Shown here: positions 33,340-44,187 of the stretch, piece after piece
How positions within the stretch are numbered: position 1 is the stretch's first letter
Layout: every line of letters begins with the position of its first letter
Assembly (NCBI RefSeq): GCF_002575655.3
Contig: NC_053037.3
Location: 145,029,207-145,093,206 of the forward strand
Origin: Aegilops tauschii subsp. strangulata
Lineage: Eukaryota > Streptophyta > Magnoliopsida > Poales > Poaceae
DNA length: 64,000 nt
Direction: 5' to 3'
Made by a program: the position numbers and the translations under genes
Notes under the pieces: model-generated
The model's input: the letters and a program-made list of their open reading frames with translations, nothing else
Databases searched by the model: none
Told to the model about the DNA's origin: nothing

Positions 33340-34542
33340 CTCTTGGAGAAGCAAGGATTCGGAAAGGAAGGACAAATCATCAAAGAGCTACACAAAAAGA
33401 AGACATCAAGCTCATGTTGGTGAATGGGTATCCGGCTCCGACTCCGACCATCACTCCGAAAGAAGTTATCACTCCGACTCCGAATATACTCAAGATGAAG
33501 GTGTTGCCGGTCTAGCACTTGTGTCAACCAAGTCCTACGACATATTTGACTCACCAAATGAAGGAATTGGAAGATGATTCATGGCTAAAGGTCCAAAGGT
33601 AACATACTCCGAGTATGTTGATTTTAATAGTGATGAAGATGATTTGCTAGGAGATGATGATTTACTTGTTGACAACTCTAGTTATGAAAACTATGGTGAT
33701 CTTGCTATTAATCATGATAATCAAGATAAAACGAATGACGATGATAAGAAGGAGATTGAGTGTCTGACTAAAGAACTAAACACTCTTAAGTTAGCTCATG
33801 AAACTACCTTGGAAGATCATCGAGAACTTTTAAAGACTCATGAGAAGCTACGCTTTGAAAAGCTCAACCTTGAGCAAGAGCATGAGTTCTTAAAAGCAAT
33901 CAATGATGATCTTCGCAAGAAAAGTTCTTCTTACATTGCCAAGCGTTTACTCTTGTCTACTTACATGCCACAAGTTAAATCTAGCAACAAGAACAAGAAA
34001 GATTCTTCCTCTAGTAGTGACAACAATCATGCTAAATCCAATGTTGTTGCTTCTAGTAGTTCTCCTGATTCCACTAATGATTCTCCTAGCCAAGTTACAC
34101 TTGAGCAAGAAAATAGCTTATTGAAGGGAATTATAGAGAAAGGTGTTTACAAGAGTCTTGCCGGAAGTTAGCAATTTGAGGAAATTGTACGCAAGCAAGG
34201 AAGACACCGGAAGAATCAAGGTGTTGGTTTTGAACGAAAGTTCAATGCCAATGGAGTTGAGTGGGAAGAAGATCAATACCCCAAGACGAAGTTTGTTCCT
34301 CAACAAGAGAAGTATGATCCTACTTCTTTCCAAGGAACACAAGCTCAAGATGATATTCCACCACAAGACCACAAGCTAAAGGGCAAGGACAAGCTTCAAG
34401 AGGAGATTCATGCATTCGAAGAAGCACCTAAGGCGTTAGTCAAGTGGGTTCCCAAGACTACATCAGGTTCCACTTCATCAAGTACGACTACAACTCCAAG
34501 GATTCCCATCAAGATGGTGTGGATCCCGAAGAAGAAGAACTA
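33340..34542 (+). pseudogene. Element B: Gag, C-terminal part, with two in-frame stops
   Basis: When element E and one AGACC copy are ignored, this segment continues the Gag frame without a shift. It begins SWRSKDSERKD and contains a Ser/Asp-rich linker. A TGA follows at 33575-33577 just before FMAKGPKVTYSEYVDF, and then a coiled-coil-like acidic segment (LTKELNTLKLAHETTLEDH). A TAG at 34169-34171 precedes QFEEIVRKQGRH. It ends with VWIPKKKN and TAG at 34540-34542. No protease, integrase or RT follows, so the element is gag-only. The TAG probably replaced a Lys codon and the TGA a Cys codon. Confidence 0.85.
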
Positions 34543-34837
34543 GAGAGTTCTTGAGGGTGACTCAGCCAACATACTTCACTCTTATCATTTTGGCAAGGAC
34601 AAGTGCAAACAACTTCCATATCTTGCACTAGTTCAAGGAGTCACAAACCCTCTTGTTGGTAAGACAAGGGACAAGGTAACCTAATGCATTCATGGACATC
34701 ATCTCATGTGAATATCACTCTATGTCTATGGATATCCTTGTTTGTTCCTTGTGGGACTAACCCGTGTAGGTATTGAAAGTGCAACTCACTCCAAAGGATT
34801 GCTCCGAATGATCTACATCAACATTGAGCATCTACAT
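34543..34837 (+). other. Element B: 3' internal region before insertion of F
   Basis: Non-coding sequence following the Gag stop. Its last 78 bp (34760-34837) are repeated exactly on the far side of element F. Confidence 0.8.
34760..34837. repeat. 78-bp direct duplication flanking element F, left copy
   Basis: ACCCGTGTAGG to GCATCTACAT, identical over all 78 positions to 62836-62913. It takes the place of the usual 5-bp target-site duplication. Confidence 0.95.
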
Positions 34838-37627
34838 TGTAACACCCCGCATGTAACTTGCCATATTTGTAACTCCGACTCTTGCCATTTTCGGCTATGT
34901 GATATGTTTTTTCCCTCCGTTGTCGGGTTTTGTCTTTCGTTTTGTATTTTGTCATGTCATGCATTTTCATATCATGTCATCATGTGCATTGCATTCGCAT
35001 ACGTGTTCGTCTCATGCATCCGAGCATTTTCCCCGTTGTCCGTTTTCCAATCCGGCGCTCCTATCTCCTCCGATGCACCCCTCTAGTTTTCTTTCGTGTG
35101 CGTGTGTCAAACTTTCTCGGAATGGACCGAGGCTTGTCAAGTGGTCTTATTATACCACCCGGAGACTACCGGTCAAGTTTCGTTCCATTCGGAGGTCGTT
35201 TGGTACTCCAACGGTTAACCGGGCCTCCGCAAGTCCATTTGAGTGTCCAGCAAAAACCCCCTCCAAAACCAGCCAAAAGCCCACCAAACTCTCTTCCATG
35301 CTCTAGGTCGTTCGATCACGATCGTGTGGGCGAAAACCGCACCTCATTTGGAGTCTCCTAGCTCCCTCTACCTATTTATAAGTGGGCATCCCGAAAACGG
35401 AATCGCAGTCTAACCCTAGCAAAAACCCCTCGCGCCGCCGGACACCATCCGCTCGCGCCGGCGGACGAATCGCGCGCCGCCACGTCAGCCCGCTCGCCGC
35501 CGCCGCCGCCGAGGCCCGCGAGCCCGACCCCGGCCCCCGCGGCCCGCGCCTGCCCCCGCCGCCGCCGCCATCGCCGCCGGCCGGTACCGCCATCGCCGGC
35601 GCCCTCGCCTGCGGCCGCCGCCGGCGCCGTGCCCCGCCGCCCGAGGCCCGCCGCCTCCGGCCTCCTTCTCCTCCTCCGGCATCCCTCGCCGCCGCCCTTC
35701 TTCCTCCCGCCGGCGACTGCCATCGGCCGGAGCCTCGAGCTCGAGGATCGCTCGATCCAGATCCAGTACGTACGGTAGCCCGTTGACTTCCCTCGCTTCG
35801 ATTTTTTTTTCTAAGTCTGAGAATTCTATCCGCAAGTAATCCTGTTCCCGATGCGATAACTTTGTGCATGTAGCTCCGATTCGCGCGTATAATATGTCAA
35901 ATTGTTCGTCTCGTGATGCTCTTCATTTTGTTCAATTGCACCATTTTCATTAGAGGTCATCTTGATGCCTAAATCGTCGTTGGAAGAGAGCTAGTTGCTG
36001 TTAACCTCTGGTTCTTATCAGAACTTGGAGATTTGTCATTTTTTGTATCATTTAATCTGTGCATCTTTTGAGCATGAGCTCTACATGTGTTTTGAAGTAT
36101 GCTATGCCATCTTTCCAGTGGTATAGTCCATGTATTTGTGTGATCTTTGTGGTGACTAGCACAAGCATGCAAAGTAGGTCCCATAATATTTCTGATTTCA
36201 GGGACTTGGTGTTTTCTCCAAGTCCTTGTCTGCTGTAATTTTGTTGCCATGTAAACTTGATGCTACAGAGAGATCCATGCATATTTTGGAGATGTTCAGT
36301 AAGGATGTTTTGTAGCTACAGTTGTAGTTGATCCATTACTGCAATTGTTTGCAACTTTAGAGTAACATAGCATGACTCAATCTTGCTCTACTTTTGCTAT
36401 AAAATATTTCTGGCAGATTCTTAACATGATATGCATTTTTGCCAAGTTTATTGTAGTTGATCCATACATGCTATGCAATTGTTCTTGGCATGGATAGCTT
36501 CAAAAACATGCCATCTTACTGTAGGTATTCTTGGTTTGTCATGCATTGCTCTGTAGTGAGTGCATCAAGCTCACAAAGAGGCCTACATATTAATATTTCT
36601 GCCATGCTCTGTTTTCTGCCAAGTCTGAAACCTGATAACGAAACTTGCTATGTTTACATGCTTGCCATCATATCTTCTGGTCCTTTTTGGCTTATGGTCA
36701 GTAAGGGACTTTTGTCATGTGCATTTAGTAGAACACTACAATGCTTTGTTTTGCTATGTTAAGTTTCTGTAGCATGTCGATTTCGTGCTCTGAACATTGC
36801 TACCTGATGCTGATTTCTGCCATGTCCAGTTTTTCCCCAAGTCTGTGAACCTGTAATCTTTTGCACTTTGGCCATGCTTGTTTGAGTTTGATATGTTGTG
36901 AACTAGCCGTAGCTCAGTGTTCATCTTTTGTCAAGCATATCCTGTAGATTATTGCCATGTGCTTTGTTGCTATGTTGGGGTGCTGTAGCATTGCTACTTG
37001 TTGTATTTTAAGTGCTATCTTGCTGTTTATCGCAGATTAGTGTCATTCTTGTTTTGCTTGCCATTTGCAAACCGTGTACCGTTGCTAGTTGCAGGTGAAG
37101 TTGAAGTTTGTTCCATGTCGGAACATGGATATGTTGGGATATCACAATATCTCTTATTTAATTAATGCATCTATATATTTTGGTAAAGGGTGGAAGGCTC
37201 GGCCTTATGCCTGGTGTTTTGTTCCACTCTTACCGCCCTAGTTACTGTTATACCGGGATTATGTTCCTTGAGTTTGCGTTCCTTACACGGTCGGGTGATT
37301 TATGGGACCCCCTTGACAGTTCGCCTTGAATAAAACTCCTCCAGCAAGGCCCAACTTTGGTTTTACTATTTGCCGCCTAAGCCTTTTCCCCCGGGTTTTC
37401 GCGAGCCCGAGGGTCATCTTATTTTAACCCCCCCGGGCCAGTGCTCCTTCGAGTGTTGGTCCGAACCGAGCAGCCTGCGGGGCCACCTCGGGGAAACTCG
37501 AGGTCTGGTTTTACTCGTAGCTTGACTTATCTGGTGTGCCCTGAGAACGAGATATGTGCAGCTCCTATCGGGATTTGTCGGCACATTCGGGCGGCTTTGC
37601 TGGTCTTGTTTTACCATTGTCGAGATG
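34838..37627 (+). repeat. Element F: 5' LTR, truncated and internally deleted
   Basis: Matches 58688-61967 apart from a 492-bp deletion at the 37076/37077 junction (equivalent to 60926-61417). It ends abruptly at CGAGATG (37627), where sequence of element G begins. The last 868 bp present in the other LTR are missing. A TATA-like TATTTATAAG lies at 35373-35382, followed by a GC-rich tract at about 35430-35740 and a T-rich stretch. Confidence 0.93.
35373..35382 (+). promoter_or_regulatory. TATA box, element F 5' LTR
   Basis: CCTATTTATAAGTGGG, just upstream of CTAACCCTAG and a CpG-rich leader. The counterpart in the 3' LTR is at about 59223-59232. Confidence 0.6.
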
Positions 37628-40037
37628 CTCTTGAGATCCGCCAGGTCCGACCCTAATTTCTTGCCAACAGCCTGCATATATTTCCGGGTTATTAACAGTC
37701 ATTCTATAAAGTCCCAAGCGCTTTCCAAGCAAAGACACTTGGCACTTGGGGGCTAATGCATATTGAACGTATCTATCTATGTACGGCCGGCTCAGTTCAG
37801 TAAGCCGGAATTTAAAGTCTACAACATATTCAAGTATAAGTCCTAGACTTGGGGGCTAGAATGACAAGGATCACTATGCAGAAATAAGAAAACAGCAGAA
37901 GGTTACCTCAGATTTCTGTTGGATCTGGTTGACCATGGCGATCTCGGCGTCTCGGCTCTTGTGAACCTGGCTGATATAGCCTGAGACAAGCTCTTCAATG
38001 CTTAAATCGGTGTAGCTGGAGAGATCCAGATTCACCCGATGGGGTTGCAGCAACTCCCCCTTCGCGGAGCATTTGGCCAGTGCGGTCGGCCTCCCCGGCT
38101 CAACATACTCCGTCCGGGTAATTACCACGTCCGGGTCGTTAGCTGGTGGGGCTGAGCCGGACGCCTCCGGGTTAGCTGATGCTTCGGTTGTTCTCTTGGT
38201 GCTCGGGGCAGGGGCTTTAGGCGCCGTGTCCATGGGAATGGTGGCTTCGGGGGCGGAGGCGGCTGGCGGCTCTTGAGCCGTCGTCTCCGGCTCAGGCAAG
38301 TCTGGCACTCCGGCTGACCTTGTCTTCTTTGCTCTTTTGGTGAGCTTTGCCTGGGCACTGAAAAGGCAGAAGTGTTAGGCATACAAATGGTAAGTACAGA
38401 CAGATAATGTAAGGAGATTGTTATTACCCGGGGGCAGTCTTGAAGGCCGGCAGACTTGACTGCATGGAGTCACCCGAAGAGGGGGAGGTCTCCTAGTAAT
38501 TGGAGTCAGAAGAGTTGAGTGGCTGACGGATGACACCCGCCAACGGATGAAAGGGGTACAGGTGAGAAAAAACCTCAGTGCGGCGTTTCCTCGTTGCGTC
38601 GGGTAACCCAGTGGAGAGGTCGATGTCCTTGCGGGCCCGGGTGTGACGCCGGCTCTCGTGAACCTGCTGCTTCAAAAGAAATTGAGGGTCTCGGTGAGCT
38701 AATGGATGGGAAAAGCTTACTTTCCGGGTTACCCTTCGGACTTTCAGCTGTGGTAAAGGCTCCGAGCCGGAGGAAAGTGATGTTACCTCTTCGACCACCG
38801 GGTTACTGGCGTCGGTGTCATCCTGTCAATAAGCACGTGTTGATAAGGCGGACAGCATCAGGCAACATATACAGCAAGAATTTAAAAGGTTTAAGGGTTA
38901 CCTCTGACTCGGAGCTATCGCTTAACTGCATTAGCTCCGAAGCAGTGGGTCTGCTGCCCTTCTTGCGAGGGGCGGCTTTCTTGGCGGCCTTTTTCGCCTT
39001 CCTGGCCTTCTTGGCCGCCTCATGGTCATACTTGACCCGCCAGAATTTATCATCAGCCTGAGAAATACAGTAATGGATTCCTAAAATGGTTCAAAGCAAG
39101 GTGACATACCAAAGAAGTTGAAAGGTTAAAGTCAGCGGCTTACCGCTGGGGCTGGATTGGTCTTGCAGAACGGGGCTAGCCCGGTTCTTCCACAGTCTGC
39201 CAGGCTCTCGTTTAACAGAGCCTTGGTCTCTTCTTCAGCAACGTCTTCTGGAAGATCATTGCGACTGTGCCTCTGCGGGTCATCCTTTCGCCCGGTGTAC
39301 TCACACATTAAGCCGGGGCGGCGGCTCAATGGGATCACCCGCCATGAGATCCAGACCCGGACTAGATCAATTCCGTTCAGACCGTTGCCTAGCAGGGCCT
39401 TGATCTTGTTGATCGTTGGAAGCAGGGGCTGGCGTTCCGCGGCAGTCAGTTTGTCGGAGAGAGGATGAGTCGGCTCCAGGCGCGTTGGGCGAAAACCGGG
39501 CAGCGGGTTCTCGTCAGCCGGGGATGTATCTTGGCAGTAGAACCAAGTCAGGTTCCAGTCCTTAGGGTGGCTCGGCGGTTCTGCGTAAGGGAACAGACAG
39601 TCCCTACGTCGCTGGATGGAGATGCCGCCTAACTCTAGACTTGGCCCGTTGGCACACTCATTCTGGCGGTTTAAATAAAACAGCTCTCTGAAGAGCAGCA
39701 GACTCGGCTCTTCTCCAAGATATACTTCACAAAAGACTTGGAAGTTGTAGATGTTGGATATGGAATTGGGTCCTATATCCTGAGGTCGAAGGTCAAAGAA
39801 GTTGAGCACATCCCGGAAGAATTTTGAGCCGGGCGGTGCGAAGCCCCGGCTCATATGGTCCGCAAAGATCACTACCTCCCCGTCCCTCGGTTGTGGTCTT
39901 TCTTCTGACGGATCAGGGGCACGGTAGGAAATCACTTCCTTCCTGGGCAGATATCCGGACTTAACAAAGTTGGCCAGGGTTTCATCAGTGACGTTGGATC
40001 TCATCCAGTTGCAAGTGATGGGAGCCTTGGGAGGCAT
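37628..40037 (-). pseudogene. Element G tail: truncated copy of the antisense gene
   Basis: Left-hand copy of the antisense gene at 49025-52394, starting at the same ATG (40037). Exon 1 is 39144-40037. It is cut in exon 6 at 37628, so exon 7 and most of exon 6 are gone. In exon 4 it has TAG (minus strand, 38495-38493) where the right-hand copy has CAG. Otherwise it differs by scattered transitions. It is a broken duplicate. Confidence 0.88.
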
Positions 40038-41121
40038 GGTGACGGTTGGTGGTTCTATGATAAAGAGAAAGGTGTCCGGGTTAATTATAAGCCGGAGTTT
40101 ATCATTCAAACTACAATGACGGCTTATGAAGGGGACTAATGATATATATTGATACGATGGGTTATCTAAGCCGCCGGGGCTTTCAGGATAAGTTGATCAT
40201 CTACGGTTTACTACAGTTAAGCCGGAAGAGTCTACAGAGCATGGTTCTCTTTAAACCGGAAAGTTTTTCGGCGCGTGTATTCTTTAAGTCGGAAGTATAA
40301 GCCGCCAAGGTTCAAGAGCTGCAGTTTTTACTAAGTGTGGTAAAACAGATTTCACATATTGCAGTAACTTTTTTTGGATCAAAATGGTCGGGTGAAATGG
40401 AAATTTTCTAGACCTAAAAACAGAGGCAGGAGAAGTTCTTGAGGTGGAACATAGTTCTTATGCAGTAAAAAGAAGGTTCTTTGCAGAAGAAACGGATTTC
40501 AAACATCTACCACACTGACTCTAGGTGAGGTTACAAATCAACTAAGTGTGGTGACTATAAGAAGTACGGAGGTTTGCGGCAATGGGGAAGAATGCGAAGA
40601 ACACAAGACGAACCCTACAAGTAGATCTATCTGGCAGAGCGAAGAAGACTTACCGGAGTTGGAAAGAGCGGAGGTCGCTGCCGTGAGTCTGGTCCGAATC
40701 AGGGTGATGCAGCGGCCGGGTTGATGAAGACCAGGGGCGCGACGGCGGCGGCAGTGGCGGAGCTCGGGCAGAGAAGCGGCAGCGCGAGGAGGAAGAAGGA
40801 GAGTGTGAGAAGAAAGTGCTGGGCCGGCCTATTTATAAGGCCGAGTCATAAGTGGGCGCGGGATTCAAGGAGGTCACGGCGTGGTTATCTCCCCCTCACG
40901 GCGCCTCGATTCTCGGAAGGACAGTAAAAGCAAAGATCCGTTGCGGATCTGGCGGAGTAAAAAACGGACTTAATGGAGGATGACGTCACGGTGGATTATC
41001 CGGAGTCCAGAGGATGACGTCACTCCGGGTTATGACCTTCACATGAATGGTAAGCCGGAGATTTTTCTGTCTGCAGAGCTGAAGATTGACGCGAGCCGGC
41101 TCAAGTCAATCTGGGGCCTAA
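40038..41121. other. Element G tail: region between antisense ATG and LTR
   Basis: Presumed promoter and 5' UTR of the antisense gene. The stretch about 40560-40860 contains GC-rich repeats. The minus strand has a TATA-like TTATAAATAGG at about 40826-40836. The same sequence is repeated at 52395-53478. Confidence 0.55.
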
Positions 41122-41639
41122 TGTTGAGGATATAGACCTGGGAGTCACCCGCCAGGAGGGCCGGGTTACACTAAGGGTCATTGCCAGAAGCCCAGAGCTA
41201 AGTTTCAAGATAATGGGCCAGAGATGGGCTGAGACCCGGCGATGGCTTAAAGCTCGTAGTACAATCTTTATTGTTATAATAGAACTTGTAGTGTAAGGCA
41301 AGTATTGTTTAGAGTCCGAGCCGGACACTTTTATGAGCCGGCTGGGACTCTAAGGGCTGCTGGGCGTCGGCCTCCCTATATAAAGGGACGACCCGGCAGC
41401 GGTTTAAGGGCGACAACAATCAGATCGAGAGCCGGGCATAGCTGTTTAGCTCCCTGGCGATCGTAACCCTAATCAATAACACCTCAACTGGACATAGGCT
41501 TTTACCTTCACCGTAAGGGGCCGAACCAGTATAAACCCTCGTGTTTCTTGTCCCGCATAACCCCTTCAAGCTTCCTAGTTGCGATGGCTCCACGACTAAG
41601 TCCTAGCTCAAGGACATCTGCCGTGACAATTCCACGACA
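41122..41639 (+). repeat. Element G: 5' LTR
   Basis: 518 bp, TGTTGAGGATATAG to TTCCACGACA. It differs from the 3' LTR at only two positions that I found (both C/T or G/A transitions), indicating very recent insertion. Confidence 0.94.
41377..41384 (+). promoter_or_regulatory. TATA box, element G 5' LTR
   Basis: CCCTATATAAAGGG. The identical box in the 3' LTR is at 53734-53741. Confidence 0.75.
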
Positions 41640-44187
41640 GTTGGCGCCCACCGTGGGGCCAGCGCACGGTGGATTTGAGTTCTTGAAGGGCAGCTTCGAA
41701 GGGCTCAAGGGATACGCTGTGGGCCGGATGACCAAGAGTCGTCGCGGCAAGCTCTACATCGACGATGCGGACTGGGGCCCCGACGCCGGCTCAGTGGAGT
41801 ACGGGTACCGGGTCCCCTTCGGTGGAATTCATGTCTTCATCCGCAAGATTGGAGAATCGGGCCCCGAGCCGGATCTCCGCGCCGACCTCATCGAAACGGC
41901 TCAGCGCGCGCGACCCGCCCGGGCCCGGCCTGCCTTAAAGCGCGCTTTTGTAGGATGCATCCATGGAGGGCCCTCGGATCTATCTGGGACTGGGGATGAG
42001 GCGGCCGCCGGCTCTGACGGCGAGTCGGCCACTGATGAGTCAAACTCGTTGTACCAACTTCAAGTTCGCAGGCTCATGAGTTATTCCGATGGCAACAGTA
42101 TTCCGGACCTCTTTGAGCCGCCAAGTCAGGTTGGAGTTTTTATGGCTGGTGCACAGCCTGTTCAGAACCCCGCTGCTGGATCGGGAAACCCGGTGCCTTC
42201 TCCGGCTCAGGTGCTGATGGATCTCACGGACAAGATGATGGCCCTGTTAATCGCCACGGTTGACCCGGCGGATCAAGCCCAGCATGATGCGGAGGTGGCA
42301 CAGTTGAAACTGGATTTGATAAAAGCTAAAGAGGATCTTGCAGCAGAAGGAATCAGGCTGGCTGCGGAACGGGCGGCTCTCGATGCCGAGACTCAGCTGA
42401 TTCAGGCGCAGTCCTTCCAACTCACGATGGATCAGAACGCGGCCAATGAGGTCATGAGAAGGAGGCATCAAAAGGCTCAATCTCGACTCCCGCCGGTCTA
42501 CGATCCGCGCAACCTCTTCAACACGCCAGGTGCAGGGTCCAGTCACCCGCCGGGGGTCGTAACACCCGGGTCTGGACCCCTTGTTCAACCACGAGTGATG
42601 GGGCCTCCCCAGGGGCCCCCCGCCCCGCCTCAGTATGTATCAATACCCCCGGGCCATTATAATAACCCGCTGGAGAACATGATCGCCGCAGCGGCACGGC
42701 TGGCGGCTCTGCCCGTTGATGGCGACTCTCCGACGGCTATTGAGACTCGCCGGGTCAGAGAACTCCTCCAGACAACACTGGCGCAGCAAGAGGCGTACTC
42801 CTACAGCCGGGATAGGATCCATTCAACCCCTCGTCCAGGGCAGAGCCCGAGTTACAGCCGGCACATGGTCTCGGCGACCGGCTCAAGTAATGTCCGACGC
42901 CATGACCCGCCCCCTGGTCATGGCCCGGCTCATAATGGAGCCTTCTACGTAGCAGACCAAGCGCGCCAGGAGGCGGAGCAGGCGCCTCAAGTGACGGCTT
43001 ACCAGACCCCCCCGGCTTATCCAGCGATGTCCGTTGATGCGGGTATCCCTACTAGAACCGGGGGTGTCCCGTGTTTGGTGCCAGCTATCCGTAATGAACG
43101 TCTGCCCAAGGACTTCAAGGGACCTAGGAAGGTGCCTAACTATACGGCTGACTTACAACCCGCGGCTTGGATTGAGAGTTATGAGATGGCTATGGAGCTG
43201 CTGGAGGTCAGTGAGGCGGCTATGGCCAAGTATTTCACCATGATGTTAGATGGGACTGCCCGCACGTGGTTGAAAGGGCTACCACCGAATTCCATTGGGT
43301 CTTGGGCTGAGCTGAAAGCCCGGTTTATCCAGAACTTCAAAGATACCTGTAGGCAGTCTATGTCAATTGTGGATCTGACCAACTGTAAGCAGCAGGAGGG
43401 TGAATCCACGACCCATTGGGTTCGCCGGGTCAAGGAGATCATACATTCGTCGGATAAGATGGATGCTGGCTCCGCAGTCTTAATGTTGGAACAAAATTGT
43501 CGCTTTGTGCCCCTAAAGATGAAACTCGGACGGCTTAAGCGTGACTGTACTGATATGGGAACACTGATGGCGGCTCTTGTTAAGTACGCCGATTCTGACG
43601 GTACCAAGGATCCCCCTTCAGACGATGAAAAGGCAGGGAAGGGAAAGAAGAACGGCAATGGCAAAAGTCCTCAATTTAACCCGGGAAATCAAGGAGGAGG
43701 CAAGCGCAAGGCCGATGGCAGCCTGGAGTTCGTAGCCAACACCCAGGGCAACAACCAGCGACGCAAAGGGAGGCCCCCTCCCCGAGGCGGCGGGTCAGGA
43801 CCTTCTCTGGAGCAGCTGTTGAATGAACCTTGTCCGAGACACGGCTCTAGAGAGAAGCCGGCGACGCATCTGTGGAAGGATTGTGCTATCATGAAGGCCT
43901 TTAAAAACTACAATGGTCCGGGTGGCGGCTCAGGCTCCGGCGGCTTTCATGGCCCGGGCGGCGGGTCAAATTCCGGTCCTCAGAACGGTCAAGGGGGCTT
44001 TAATCAACAGTCTGGTCAGGGTCATCAACAGCAACAGGGGGGCTATCAGACCAACCCAAAGCAGCTTAGCGGTGGACAGTATCACGTGTTCACCACTAGT
44101 TTGTGCAAACGAGACGAAAAGCTTCACAAGAGGGCTGTTAATGCTGTCGAGCCGGCAGTTCCACGCTACTTACGGTGGTCGGAGTAG
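41548..44187 (+). CDS. Element G: Gag (frame opens inside the LTR)
   Basis: The frame runs from an ATG at 41548, inside the LTR, through the primer site to TAG at 44185-44187 (879 codons). Alternative starts are 41584 (MAPRLS) and 41728 (MTKSRRGK). The N-terminal 100 residues contain YGYRVPFGGIHVFIRK. A Gln/Ala-rich helical region lies near residues 220-300, and a retrotransposon Gag core is near 530-640 (AWIESYEMAMELL, WAELKARFIQNF). A Cys/His motif (CPRHGS, then HLWKDC) is near 755-780, followed by a Gly/Gln-rich tail. It packages the element RNA. The terminal TAG probably replaces a Gln codon, because the same frame continues into protease. Confidence 0.85.
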   Translation: MSRITPSSFLVAMAPRLSPSSRTSAVTIPRQLAPTVGPAHGGFEFLKGSFEGLKGYAVGRMTKSRRGKLYIDDADWGPDAGSVEYGYRVPFGGIHVFIRKIGESGPEPDLRADLIETAQRARPARARPALKRAFVGCIHGGPSDLSGTGDEAAAGSDGESATDESNSLYQLQVRRLMSYSDGNSIPDLFEPPSQVGVFMAGAQPVQNPAAGSGNPVPSPAQVLMDLTDKMMALLIATVDPADQAQHDAEVAQLKLDLIKAKEDLAAEGIRLAAERAALDAETQLIQAQSFQLTMDQNAANEVMRRRHQKAQSRLPPVYDPRNLFNTPGAGSSHPPGVVTPGSGPLVQPRVMGPPQGPPAPPQYVSIPPGHYNNPLENMIAAAARLAALPVDGDSPTAIETRRVRELLQTTLAQQEAYSYSRDRIHSTPRPGQSPSYSRHMVSATGSSNVRRHDPPPGHGPAHNGAFYVADQARQEAEQAPQVTAYQTPPAYPAMSVDAGIPTRTGGVPCLVPAIRNERLPKDFKGPRKVPNYTADLQPAAWIESYEMAMELLEVSEAAMAKYFTMMLDGTARTWLKGLPPNSIGSWAELKARFIQNFKDTCRQSMSIVDLTNCKQQEGESTTHWVRRVKEIIHSSDKMDAGSAVLMLEQNCRFVPLKMKLGRLKRDCTDMGTLMAALVKYADSDGTKDPPSDDEKAGKGKKNGNGKSPQFNPGNQGGGKRKADGSLEFVANTQGNNQRRKGRPPPRGGGSGPSLEQLLNEPCPRHGSREKPATHLWKDCAIMKAFKNYNGPGGGSGSGGFHGPGGGSNSGPQNGQGGFNQQSGQGHQQQQGGYQTNPKQLSGGQYHVFTTSLCKRDEKLHKRAVNAVEPAVPRYLRWSE
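41641..41657 (+). other. Element G: primer-binding site
   Basis: TTGGCGCCCACCGTGGGG begins one base after the LTR. It is the type used by Tat-lineage Gypsy elements. Confidence 0.8.

Noticed and set aside
35372..35869. Arg/Ala/Pro-rich ORFs (and the same at 59222-59718)
   Set aside because: They lie in the CpG-rich part of the F LTR, are open in several frames at once and have no domain.
36457..36762. 101-residue ORF repeated at 60306-60611
   Set aside because: It lies in the T-rich intron-like part of the F LTR. Identity between the two copies reflects the LTR pair, not coding selection.
37628..41639. A single 4-kb LTR repeated at 49986-53996
   Set aside because: The repeat contains the antisense gene and its promoter region. 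A clear 518-bp LTR (TGTTGAGG to CACGACA, preceded by CTGGGGCCTAA) lies at its end, and the upper boundary at 37628 has no TG. A dimer remnant explains it better.
42247..42588. Minus-strand ORFs opposite G gag
   Set aside because: Shadow frames of the long Gag ORF, without splice or start support.
44185..44187. UAG between Gag and protease of G as a readthrough recoding signal
   Set aside because: Two further TAGs follow at 44842 and 44875 and a frameshift near 45985, and all three look like CAG to TAG decay. Readthrough is not needed to explain it.
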